From assembly GCA_014904845.1 (NCBI GenBank), contig MU119345.1, positions 62,001-126,000 of the forward strand: 64,000 nt of DNA, written 5' to 3'. The notes under the pieces were generated by a model that saw only the letters and a list, made by a program, of their open reading frames with translations, was not told the origin of the DNA and searched no databases. Both the position numbers and the translations under genes were made by a program. Positions 1 to 10,127 of the stretch are shown here, in pieces (the first letter of the stretch is position 1; each line of letters begins with the position of its first letter). The DNA comes from Acephala macrosclerotiorum (lineage: Eukaryota; Ascomycota; Leotiomycetes; Helotiales; Mollisiaceae).

Positions 1-556
1 AATGAACCTCTTTTCAACGCCATCCTTGTCGAAGAGAATTGCGGGATCCAAACCAAGTAAAGGTACGCGCATTCAAGGGCAGTTTGGCCGCAACCAACTG
101 CGCAATTTCCAAAACATCTCTCCCCATTCCTCATCATCCACCCTTCCTCATCGCCTCAACTTCTCAATCTCGCAAGTCATAACACCACTTCCACATCACA
201 CACAAATTCTCAGTTTACAAAACATGTGTCCTCTTCAACATTCAATATTCAACACATAAATGCAATCATAAAATTTCCAACAATCCACCCAACAAAACCA
301 TTCTATGCCAGCCATGCTCACAGAACCGAAAACTTCCCGCCCTAGCCTAGCTAATATAAAGAAGTTTTTATCGTACTCTAAAAGTCATGATCCTCATAAC
401 GTATCGTCATCACATCAAGTGAACACACACAAATCCGATTGCAAACCAAATCCAAGTCCTGACCAACCAAGCAATGCACCATCCAATGCAACCCTCACCA
501 TCAACTTCCCACACCAACAAAAAACACACCAAGAAAAAGGTAAGGGAAAAGGCGAA
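1..556. other. left-edge intergenic DNA
   Basis: I see no gene here. The plus-strand reading frames are Pro/Ser/Thr-rich, low in complexity and match no family. The stretch lies just past the stop codon of the minus-strand kelch gene, so part of it should be that gene's 3' UTR. Confidence 0.6.
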
Positions 557-3500
557 TTAGCCAGTGCCGCCAATCCCCAGTCCAACCCTCTGCCCCTGCG
601 ATTGTGGACCGATACTAGCACCCCTTTCTCTAAGTCGTCTACCCTCCATCAACCCCCTCAAGCCCCTCTTCTGCAACCCAATAACCGCACTAACATCACC
701 TTTCCAAACCTCTCTCCCCTCCCTACTATCTCCAGCCCCATCGCCACTAGCTGCACTCACACCCTCACTCATCTCACTCTCTGAAAGATCGCTCGCTGCT
801 GAATTAGCAGACATCGTATCCTCATCTTCTGTCTTCCTACCTCCTTGTCCTGTACCCAGTCCTGAAACCGAAGTATTGATTCTCAATCCCTGCTGGACTC
901 TCCCAGCTAGGTCTGAAGCGCCCATTGGTCCTAATTGTAACATGGGAGCGCCGGAGGCGGAGGATGAGCCTGGGATGTCGTTGAAGTCGGATGAAAGCCA
1001 GTTTTGATCCGAACCGGAAGTGGATCGTCCGCCACCTGCTGCCATAGCGGAGGCATTGAATACCGCAGCTGCGTTTCGAGAGTCTAGGATGCCGTGGAGG
1101 CGTTCAACGACTGCTTCGAGGAGACCGTCGATTTTGTATGGACGGGCGATTTGGAGGAGGGAGCAGAGGATTTGAGGGGAGCAGAGGGGGGAGGAGGAAG
1201 GTGGGAGAGAGGATGTGTAGAGGTAGTAGAGCATGGATTGGAGGGTTAGGTGGGTGTGTGGGAGGAAGAGGGTTCGTGGGCGGGAGGTTGGAGAGAGGGA
1301 TGATGCCTCTGGTGGTAAGGAGAGGCGGGAGAGGTCGACAGAACTTCCAGATGTTAAAGAGGCGCCGGTGTTGTAGTTGTTCAAAGTTGAGGATGTGCTG
1401 AGGCTGGAGGATTGGGCGCCGATACTCGGGGTTATGGTTACGCTACTGTTACGACTAGGATTGTGTCTGAAGGCGTTGTCGGGGCGAAGGGTTGCTGCAT
1501 CGTTGCCATCTTGAGTTGCAGCACCTTCGCGAAGTAGTTGGACGAAGTATGGCCCCCATCTTCGAGCTATAATTCGTGAGTTGACGGGTATTCGTTCTCC
1601 GCCAACGCATAGGATGTCCATATCTGCCATTTCTCTCAGGCCTAGAGCAGTTTGGCCTAGCTCTTCAGCGGCCTTCGAGAGCGACCTTCCGCCTGCAGTC
1701 CAACCTGCTTTCGTCCCAATATTTAACGATGGAGCTGAAAATGGCGAACTAGCTGAGATGAAACCAGACATTGGCGCCACTTTTCTCGGATTGTCGTACA
1801 GGCCAAATGCCTCAAGCTCAACCATACAGACATTGCTGAAATTGATCCGCCTATGGTTGTAGTCTTCCACAAGGCTTCGTTTCCGATTACCGAGAATGAC
1901 AAAGGTGTTTCGGCGATTCCATAGCACACCGCGATTCCAGCTCCCTTGACTGAAAACACTTCCTCCAGCATCTATACGGCTCCAGGTCAAAGTCCGCAGA
2001 TCCAATGCCCATAGGGCATACTCCTGTTTCGAGGAAGTGAGATACGTCCCGCTGACAACAAAATTAGTATCAATTACCCCGCCATTCGGAAATCTCAGAC
2101 CAGGAGGTGAAAAGGTGCCGTGCATAGGTTTCTCCGAAAGCGCTCCATCAGAAGATCTGATCTGCAGTTCCAACTTGACGTCCAAGAAGTTGTAATTCGA
2201 ATAAATCAGCATCGAGTACCCAGGCTCCTTCGCATCTTGACTGATGCTACCAACATCCGGTTTCGTAGGTGAGGTTCTTCCGAGCTTGGTGGAAGTGCTG
2301 CTAGGTAATGGTGCGACCACACTTCGGTATGCGCCACAGCTCTTTCCAAGCTGTTGGGTACTGGTCCATTTCAAGCTCCGTAGGTTGAATACGCTGATTT
2401 GCTCGATGTAATGATTCGCGCTATCTTGACCTCCAACCACAACCATCTCCGCACCTCCAGTTCCGTCAATGTTCACACCCAACGTGCCCTGGTTAGGATT
2501 CGATCCGGGAGGGTTGTGCTGAATAGCAGAAGCAGCTGCATTCGTCGAAGAAAAGGTCGCAGAAGATGGGAGAAGAGTCGCGCAATGCGCGTATCTCCCC
2601 TGTGGCGTCTTGTCGTCCTGAGTAGGTATAAAAGACCACGTCTTCGTTGGCGCATCGTAGATGTAAATATCTGACATAACCACAACCTCTGGCTGAGCAT
2701 CCTGAGCATTCTGAGCTGCTGCAACTGGTTGAACCTGTCCTTGTGTGGGCGCCGGAGACATCCCGCCATAGCACACGAGCTTCGTATCTCCTAGAGCGCA
2801 AACACTGTGGAAGTATCTTGGTGGAGGTATATCTCCAGAGGTTTCGATCTTCGTCCAATGCCGCCTGATGAGATCCAGTTCGTACAGGTCAGAGGTTAAT
2901 GCTGGCCTCGTCCTTGATAATATCCTTCCTCCGAACACATACAGTTTGTCTCCCAGTATCGTAGTTGTAGCCCCCACCAGTGGATGTGGCTCTCGCCCCG
3001 TAGTTCGATGTACGTTGCACATAAGACCTGAAAGATGCTGAGACGACCCTCCTGGCGTGCCTACCATATTTCCTCCAGCAGGCCTTGGCTGAGCTGGTGA
3101 AGGGCCAGCAGATGGCGGTCCATTACTTCTCGGCGTCATAATATCATCCCTTGAAACGCCATCATCACCCTCCTGTCTTGAGCTAGCAAGACTTCCTTGA
3201 CTGCTACTCATATCCGCCAAGTATGTGCTCGAAGCAGGCTTATATCCAATAGCATACATCTGCGCCGAAGTCATTGAAGTCGTGGAATCCATGGTGCTCG
3301 TGCGGCTACCATTCACAGCCGGCCGAGACATTGTAGCAAAAGGTTTCGGAGTATCAGGTGGGGAGAACGGGGTCTGGAGGAGCTGTTCGACGGGTGGAGA
3401 AATGGGTGTCTTGGGTAAAGGTTTCTCGCGGCTGAGATCGCTTGCACTGGGGGCATGCTTCTTTCGGCGAGAGCGTTCTAAATCTGCAGAGCCTGGTGTC

Positions 3501-3721
3501 GGTGCTGGATCTGGGGTCCCTGTATGTCTTTCTCCAACTTGGATGTTCAAGGGTCTATGGTTCGCTCCAGATATCGATCCTAACTTCTTGATGCCCCTTC
3601 TTACACCTGTAAAGAAGTCCTTTCGTTCGGGTGAGACCTCTTCTTCGGCTGCTGAGTCGGAGTGATCTGAGAACTTCGACTCGAGCGAACCTTGTGGCCG
3701 CAGAGTCAGCTTGTCTGACAT
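557..3721 (-). CDS. kelch-repeat/BTB regulatory protein (MDS3/Ral2-like)
   Basis: This is a single-exon 1054-residue protein. The start is the ATG that begins MSDKLTLRPQ. A disordered Ser/Pro-rich head (about residues 1-240) precedes kelch-type beta-propeller repeats (about 245-640), with motifs such as DKLYVFGGR, PPPRYFHSVCALGD and GRYAHCATLLP. A BTB fold follows in two pieces. MDILCVGGERIPVNSRI is at about 701-717. A Ser/Thr-rich insert comes next, and the second half (LFLPHTHLTLQSMLYYLYTS) is at about 818-837. The tail is charged. Fungal proteins of this shape include S. pombe Ral2 (Ras pathway) and S. cerevisiae Mds3/Pmd1 (TOR, pH and sporulation signalling). The family assignment rests on architecture and the role is inferred from those relatives. 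No intron is evident and the frame is intact. Confidence 0.8.
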   Translation of the reverse strand: MSDKLTLRPQGSLESKFSDHSDSAAEEEVSPERKDFFTGVRRGIKKLGSISGANHRPLNIQVGERHTGTPDPAPTPGSADLERSRRKKHAPSASDLSREKPLPKTPISPPVEQLLQTPFSPPDTPKPFATMSRPAVNGSRTSTMDSTTSMTSAQMYAIGYKPASSTYLADMSSSQGSLASSRQEGDDGVSRDDIMTPRSNGPPSAGPSPAQPRPAGGNMVGTPGGSSQHLSGLMCNVHRTTGREPHPLVGATTTILGDKLYVFGGRILSRTRPALTSDLYELDLIRRHWTKIETSGDIPPPRYFHSVCALGDTKLVCYGGMSPAPTQGQVQPVAAAQNAQDAQPEVVVMSDIYIYDAPTKTWSFIPTQDDKTPQGRYAHCATLLPSSATFSSTNAAASAIQHNPPGSNPNQGTLGVNIDGTGGAEMVVVGGQDSANHYIEQISVFNLRSLKWTSTQQLGKSCGAYRSVVAPLPSSTSTKLGRTSPTKPDVGSISQDAKEPGYSMLIYSNYNFLDVKLELQIRSSDGALSEKPMHGTFSPPGLRFPNGGVIDTNFVVSGTYLTSSKQEYALWALDLRTLTWSRIDAGGSVFSQGSWNRGVLWNRRNTFVILGNRKRSLVEDYNHRRINFSNVCMVELEAFGLYDNPRKVAPMSGFISASSPFSAPSLNIGTKAGWTAGGRSLSKAAEELGQTALGLREMADMDILCVGGERIPVNSRIIARRWGPYFVQLLREGAATQDGNDAATLRPDNAFRHNPSRNSSVTITPSIGAQSSSLSTSSTLNNYNTGASLTSGSSVDLSRLSLPPEASSLSPTSRPRTLFLPHTHLTLQSMLYYLYTSSLPPSSSPLCSPQILCSLLQIARPYKIDGLLEAVVERLHGILDSRNAAAVFNASAMAAGGGRSTSGSDQNWLSSDFNDIPGSSSASGAPMLQLGPMGASDLAGRVQQGLRINTSVSGLGTGQGGRKTEDEDTMSANSAASDLSESEMSEGVSAASGDGAGDSREGREVWKGDVSAVIGLQKRGLRGLMEGRRLRERGASIGPQSQGQRVGLGIGGTG

Positions 3722-5359
3722 GATAAGTCATGCTTGAGAGGAAGAGGAAGAGGAAGGGGCTCTAGGGGAATCTTCTGAAGACATCGCCAGTTGCGAGCCT
3801 CATATATTGGCAGTAGGTTATGGGATGAAAGGAAAAGGATAGAGAAGCTTACGGAGGTTGTACCGACGAAACCTTGAGACCTAAACCTCGCACTATATCG
3901 AGTCAAGGCTTTGCTCCGTAGGGATACGAGTACTAGTAGCCGGCGAGGTCAGCTCAAGCAAGGTCTACTCCGTAATTGTTCCCCGTTCTATGGTAGCCGA
4001 CGGTTTGGCCAGGGTGAAATCGAGAGCCGGAGAGGCAAAAAGTGAGGCAAAGTCAGGCGAACGTCGACCTGAGAGATCCACTCTCGCACAGGCGCGCTCT
4101 GGCTTGAGCTCAAAGACTAGGCAGTCTGAGGCGCGCTGCTCCGTTTAAAGGCCTTGCTCACGCTACCAGGAATGTCTCTTGGTACTCTAGTAGATCTCGA
4201 ACTAGACGTATAAAGCCCTGCCAACCAACGGTTCGAGTTGAGCTTTGTCAACTGTCCACGAGAACACTTCTGCTAGTCGTCCAAGTATGTTTCCCAGTTG
4301 CGCGACTCGCAGAAAAGGGCCAGCCCTTCCTTGTCCCAGACTTCCTGATTCAGTCTTCACAGGCCAAATCCTAATCTCCGTCTTGTGTGGCTCCGACGCG
4401 GATGAACAGTCGTTCTCGGCTCCTTGTTCCAGTTCGACAAGAGGCTTGAAGAGCCTGCAAGTGAGGTCTTCCCGCCCGCCAACCTTCTGGTCAGAGAGTT
4501 TCGTTCAGCCTTTGCACGCGCTCAATTAGAGGCACCAAAGTCCATCCAATCCCGTCCGAATGGCGTTTTTGCCACAGCACGATATACCGTCGTTCTTTGT
4601 ACTGCCGAAGGTCCTTGCTGAGCCGGCGTGTCCGTTGAGACACCTTGTCGATGTTGCTCGGACTGTCTGAGCGAAAGGGTGCGGGTGTCTGATCAATCAG
4701 CGTTCAGGGTTCGTCCGAAGGAAGTGGCTGTCAAACAGTGTCAAATTCCACGTGTGGTCCCAGTCTGTTTGGTGTCTCGTTCCCCATAAATAATTCCTCT
4801 GTCGCGGGTTTCTAGAATATTGTAAAACTGGATATCAGTCGAGGTTGTTGGGATTGGGGAAATGGGCGGTGGATATATGTTACTTCGGCCCTTTCCTTCA
4901 GTTATATTACAGTGTTTGGTGTTGGGTCGTGCCGTGAAGGCCAGGAACCAGGCGAAGCGTGCATGAGGGGCTTTCGGGCCTAGAAACTCCGACTCCGGAT
5001 CTGTGAGCTGGGTGAGACTTGAGGTTCAAAGAGGTAAAGACTGTTGTTTTTATTCATATATAAGAAGTACGAAGGTGTGATTGAAAGTAGTATTATATCA
5101 CAAGTTGATTTGCTATTATCCGATGAAGTGTTCGCAATAGTTAGTATTTTTAGAACATTTGATTCGCCAACCACGATTTGGGCACGGGCTGAAAATAAAG
5201 GGTATTTTTTTTATTCTTTGTTTGCTTTTCATCTCGAAAAGGTTACTCCTGTCATTCATCCCGCAAATTTCATGCCGCTAGAGTCGCAATAATTCCCATC
5301 CATTATCATAGCAATCCTCAACTTCCATTGCTCCAACCCGTCCTCGCTAGACCATTAAT
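3722..5359. other. intergenic region between kelch and peroxiredoxin genes
   Basis: No gene is recognised in this 1.6 kb. It should hold the promoter and 5' UTR of the kelch gene (right of 3721) and the 3' UTR of the peroxiredoxin gene. Short ORFs around 4245-4620 and 5044-5292 have no family features and are probably chance. Confidence 0.5.
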
Positions 5360-6304
5360 TTAGACAGCCGCAGACGTCTTGTCCTTTGGCAGAGGGGTAA
5401 ATCGGAGGTATGGCTTGACAATACGGAAATCAGGGAACAGAGTCTTGGCCTCCTCGTTCTTGACGCTGGGGTGCACAATAACATCATCTCCTGGAACCCA
5501 GTTGATTGGGGTAGTGATACGGTGCTTATCGCCGGTCTGGAGAGAGTCGACAACACGGAGGACTTCGGCTGTGTTACGGCCAGTGGAGGCAGGGTAGGAA
5601 AGAATGAGACGGATGGTCTTCTTGGGGTCGATGATGAAGACTGAGCGGATGGTGAACGCAATGCCCTTGGAGTCGACATTGGTGGTATCTTGGTGGTCAA
5701 GCCTGGAGGATACGGCATCAGCTCGGCTGATTACTATTTGGCAGAATTGCAGATTACTCACATGTCATAGGCATACGCAACCTTTCGCTCCTTGTCGCCA
5801 ATAATTGGAAAGCTCAATTTGCTGCCGGAGATCTCGTCGATATCCTTGATCCATCCTCCGTGCGACTCGATGGTGTTGGCAGACAGACCGATCAACTTAA
5901 CGCCACGCTTAGTAAACTCAGGCTCGAGCTTTGCGAAAGCACCGAGCTCGGTGGTGCAGACGGGAGTGTAATCCTCAGGGTGGGAGAAGAGAACAACCCA
6001 GTTGTCGCCGATGAACTCGTGGAAGTCGATGGGACCTTGGGTCGTCTCGGCCTTGAAGTTGGGGGCAATGGAACCGAGACGGAGACTGGAAACGACGACT
6101 CAGTATTTTCTCTCTTGGCATGAATTGCATTTGAATCTGCTGTGGGAAATGCAGCCTCCCATAGAGGCTCATCCACAGGGGCCAATTGAGGGCATCGATC
6201 TTGCAGGCAGAATGGCCTGATACCACCAAAGAAGCTTTGAAAGCATAGCGGGGTAGCAGGAACAAGAAAAGTACTTACGGAGCGGCTCTTGGTTCAGCAG
6301 ACAT
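5360..6304 (-). CDS. PRX1: 1-Cys peroxiredoxin (Prx6/Prx1 type)
   Basis: Three exons join to 230 residues: 6304-6279, 6085-5762 and 5702-5360. The introns are 193 nt (GTAAGT...CAG) and 59 nt (GTGAGT...CAG), and all joins keep frame. The product reduces H2O2 and organic or lipid hydroperoxides through a single peroxidatic cysteine. PVCTTE around residue 52 carries that Cys, preceded by LFSHPEDYTP. The C-terminal dimerisation half holds DHQDTTNVDSKG and TGRNTAEVLRVVDSLQ, which are typical of the 1-Cys branch. The length matches the family (about 220-230). The N-terminus (MSAEPRAAPLRLGS) enters the fold directly, with no evident mitochondrial presequence, unlike yeast Prx1, so a cytosolic enzyme is more likely. 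The symbol is by family analogy. Confidence 0.93.
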
Positions 6305-7587
6305 CTTGACGTGCTTGGTGAAGAATTTGGTCTTGATGGAAGGTGAGGTATGATGTTTTGTGTTCACAGAAATCTTGAGGGAGAAATCTCTTATAAGGTC
6401 AACAGTTCTAGTCGTTGATTATTTCACCATCGCACCCCTCTGTTTGCCATCGGCAGCCTCGTATGGCGTGATTCAGCCTAACGCAATATGGAACCTGGCC
6501 TCCATTTAACCCCACTATGAGCTCTGCAAGACACGCTGATTCGTCTCTTGCACGCTCTCAATGGAGGGGTTCTGGGTTGGGGTGTCCGAAGGCATCCTTT
6601 ATTTGACTTGAAATCTCGACAAAGAAGTCTTTCAATTCCCGAAGCAGTCGGCGATCCCATAATCGTCTGATTTGTCCATGCAGTTTCTCGAATCGGCTCA
6701 CAATAACAAAGAAGGCATACAGTAGAAGTCCTGGAGGCCCAGACCCCGAGATGATGTTTTGTAAGCATTGTTTCACTTTGTACGTCTGGTCGAGGTAACG
6801 GGTACGAAGTACGAAGTATGCATATCGCTATCGCCAGTACTTGGTAAAACGCAGAAATGAGGCTGGCCATGACCCCTCCTTCGTTCAGCCTTACCATGCA
6901 GCAAGGCCACAGCGCTTCCTCGTTCCTCCCCACATTGCTGCACTGAAACGCCCTTATTCAGCCCATTCGTCAGGAACCTAGAAGTGATTCGTCTTCGGCG
7001 ACCAAGAATTGGCACCCAGTCAATTAATTGGGTCCAACGGCTGAAGAAAGCCTGAGAACCAGGCGATTGGACAGTGCAACATCAGTTCTCTCGCAGGCCC
7101 CTGGCCAGCACAAGAAAATGTTCATGGATGTACGATACACGAGTGAAGTATGACCGCATTGCCGGTGTCTGATAGAGTTATCATGAAGTCTTGTATTGTA
7201 TGTAGATCTAAATATAGGTGACCAATGATGTCTGTATGCCTTGCCTTGAGGAATCCTGCAAGGTGGAAAAGCCTGGAAAAGTATGTGATCCTGCGCATCG
7301 TCTTTCGTGATAGAATGTTGTGCTCCTCCTCGAAATTCGTAGCCATGTTGATGCCGGCTTTTCGCCTAATAGTTGACCTGCTTATGAGAATAACGTCCCT
7401 CGCCTATTCAAATAGTGTGATACAGAAATTGTCGGTCTGCCAATTCTGGTCCGGAAAGTCGACAAACGTCGAAGTCTGGCCCGAGAAATCTCCTACCTTC
7501 GTGTATTATTTTACGACCCGGACATTATGGCTCAGGTACTTCTCTCTATCGGACGTACTTTGCCTTTTGAGCCTTGTTTCCTTGGTC
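6305..7587. other. intergenic region
   Basis: This region holds the peroxiredoxin promoter/5' UTR and the 3' flank of the neighbouring hydrolase. A 151-codon minus-strand frame (6478-6933) and overlapping ones show no domain, signal or splice structure I trust. I see nothing else. Confidence 0.5.
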
Positions 7588-9287
7588 TCAAGTTTCTTCA
7601 CAATAAAAGCGGATTGCAGAAATGAGCATCCTCCTCGTTGCAGGCTTGTCAAAGACCTGTGCATGATCAAGATCCTTGAACCAGAGGATGTCGATACCAC
7701 TACCCTTCCATGGACGTGTTTTCCACTCCTCCGCGTCTGCATTGGATTCCTCATCCACATAACCTCCTTGCAAGCTGATGTCAGATTCGTCTGCTTCATG
7801 GCGATCCTCAATATCGATCAAAAGGCCGTTGCCATTTGCATGTCCAGTCGCATGGCCATTGGCGTGTCCGTTTGTCAGACCTTTCTCGGGCGCGAGCGCA
7901 AGATACGTTCCAACGGCTTCGGTGTTGACAATCAAGTCTCGGCCACCGAGACTGACTGTCACCTTGCGGTCTCCCAAATCCTTCTTCCACAGCACATTTT
8001 CGCTCCAGAAGAAGTGTCGACTGAGCGTATGACTAACACCCATATCCATGCTTGCAAAATAGTACAATTGATGCTCGTTTGCCCGCTTTGGCTGTCTACG
8101 AGTGAAGTTGTATGCCACATCTGGCAGGTGTAGCAAGATCGAGACGGGGTCGATCAATACAATGGGTCCAATGCGTTTCGCAATAGACGGAGTGTGGAGA
8201 AGATGCGTCGTGATCACCGTCCCGTACGAATGTGATACAAGGACAAACTTCTGGTCCGGGCCGAAGTGTTTTAGGAGAATCTGATCAATCTCTGAACACA
8301 TCTCTGCACGATCCAGAGCATGATGACAGATTCGAAACGAGACGGGCATTATTTCGATGGCAATAATTCCAACTTTCTCATCTGGATCTGAAGACTCGAT
8401 TCCAGCAGCAGAGTTCAGCTCGCTCAGGAATTTGGTGTAGGGGTATAAACCAATCCCAATCCCATGTATGAAAACCACTGGTAGCTTTGTCTTCGATGTA
8501 TGAGGTCGATGCCAGTAGGCAGTGTACTTAGCGGGTGAGCGGTATGTGGTGAAGAGGCTCTGAAATCGAAATGGGAATAGGTAGAAGAATCGAGAGAGCC
8601 CTGTGCGATGAAAGTGGAACCCGTGGAACAGAAGCTTCATGTATGTGAGGAAATCGACGAAGCCAACGCACTAGAAGAATGTTAATACTAGTCTGGGATC
8701 GACTGGGGAACGAGAGGGCTTACCCAATACCAAGTCAAGCTTCGATGAAGCATTTCGACTCGGTCAAGAGTCAGACGTAAGCATTGTGCTTTGCCTCTAC
8801 CTTCCTCTATTGGCCGACCCAATAACTTCTCTGTAGCGACAACATATTCTTCCAATTCTTCATCGTCATCTCCGGGCGATCCGCCACGGTTGAAGAAAGC
8901 CCACAGCATGAACTCTTTGACATTATCCCGCTTTATTTCCTTCGGATCAGCTTCCAAGAACCACTTCTGTAAGTACAACTCAGGATCAGAGATATTCTCG
9001 TCGCAGAGCTGGAAAAGCTCTCTTCGTTCTTCGCGTGTGGGTGGGGATGGATGGACTGCCTCTCGTTGCAGATAGTGTCGGTATGGGATGTAGACGAAGA
9101 GGAAGAATAGAGATTCTGCTCCTGCTATAACCTCAATAAGCAGGGGGACTGGAGACGTAAAAGCAGTCTTCAAGCCGTAGTACCCAATCACGAAAGCACA
9201 ATATATCAAGCACAAAGGTGCCAGATAATGAAGGCCGATGATGCAGAATCGGATGAAGAAGAACTCGAGCCTCGAAGTTCCGATCAT
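7588..9287 (-). CDS. membrane-anchored alpha/beta hydrolase
   Basis: Two exons (9287-8724 and 8670-7588) join across a 53-nt intron (GTAAGC...TAG, phase 0) to give 548 residues. The N-terminus holds two hydrophobic segments (about residues 10-45 and 50-75), which suggest anchoring in a membrane. A charged linker leads to an alpha/beta-hydrolase fold. Oxyanion-hole motif FIHGIGIGLY lies at about 255-264. The nucleophile Ser sits in SHSYG at about 334-338, with Ser replacing the usual first Gly of GxSxG. A late DLDHAQVFDKP supplies a plausible catalytic His. Substrate is unknown; lipase or esterase activity is likely from the fold. Similar long fungal proteins are usually annotated only as AB-hydrolase-1. 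Confidence 0.85.
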
Positions 9288-10127
9288 GGTGATTTGTATT
9301 GAAGTATGGTCGCCTCGAGTCGGTACTAGGAAATGGTCGAGCTAAGTACCTCCTTATCTCGTTACCTCGTTGCCCGTGATGGGATTGTGGATGTCCATGC
9401 AAAAAGCATGTGTTTCCTCCCAACAGTTTCGAGGTGGGTTATCAAAGTCGATAAAGTGAGGGATGCGAATTCGAAGGATTGGCTGCTACAGGATCAAAGA
9501 CTCGAGGCAGAAAAAATAGCAGGGGCAGAAAAAAACTAGCCGAAGGATGCCTTGGATGGGATTCGTGGGCCATCGTGGCGTCGAAAGAGGCATCCATTGT
9601 CTGGCCTGACTTCGTGAGGTGTAGTGAAAGCTGGAAGTTGCGTTGGGCTCTTCACGTGTGAAATTCGACCTCGGCAGAAGGGGCAATGCCGTCATCAAAC
9701 AGGCACAAGAAGACCCTACATTCAAGCTCTTGGACGCGGCAGAAGTCTCATTGGAACAACATTTCATAAGGTGGAAGGCAAGCTTCGTCGACAGGCAGCG
9801 TCAACTATTTAGCATCTGATAATGACCAGGCACAAACATCAGCATGTGTCAACAGGATCTCATTGTATGGGAAAAGGTATGGTGGAGCGGAGCGGGGCGG
9901 GATGGGTATGGGTAGCCACTCTTTCCGCTCTTGGCGTCTGCTCTGGGTCTGGGGTTTGAGGTTTTTCGCTTGTCCTAAAAGACTCACCAGCTTCAAAATC
10001 ATGTGCAGAATGGCGACTTTCTTCCACCTTTTCAACTTAGAGTGCTCTAGTACTTATCTCGGATAATGTCATCTAATGGAGTCGGAAAGAGAACGCAATG
10101 CATGTTTAAGCCTTGTTCTTTCACTCT
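9288..10127. other. divergent intergenic region
   Basis: This 840-nt stretch separates the divergent hydrolase (-) and TRM734-like (+) genes and must contain both promoters. The short overlapping ORFs show no family features. Confidence 0.5.

Noticed and set aside
4201..4225. GGTTCGAG sequence considered as a tRNA box B
   Set aside because: Lacks the trailing CC of the consensus and no acceptor or D-arm can be built around it.
6478..6933. 151-codon minus-strand frame upstream of the peroxiredoxin gene
   Set aside because: No domain or signal, overlaps other chance frames and lies in the expected promoter region.
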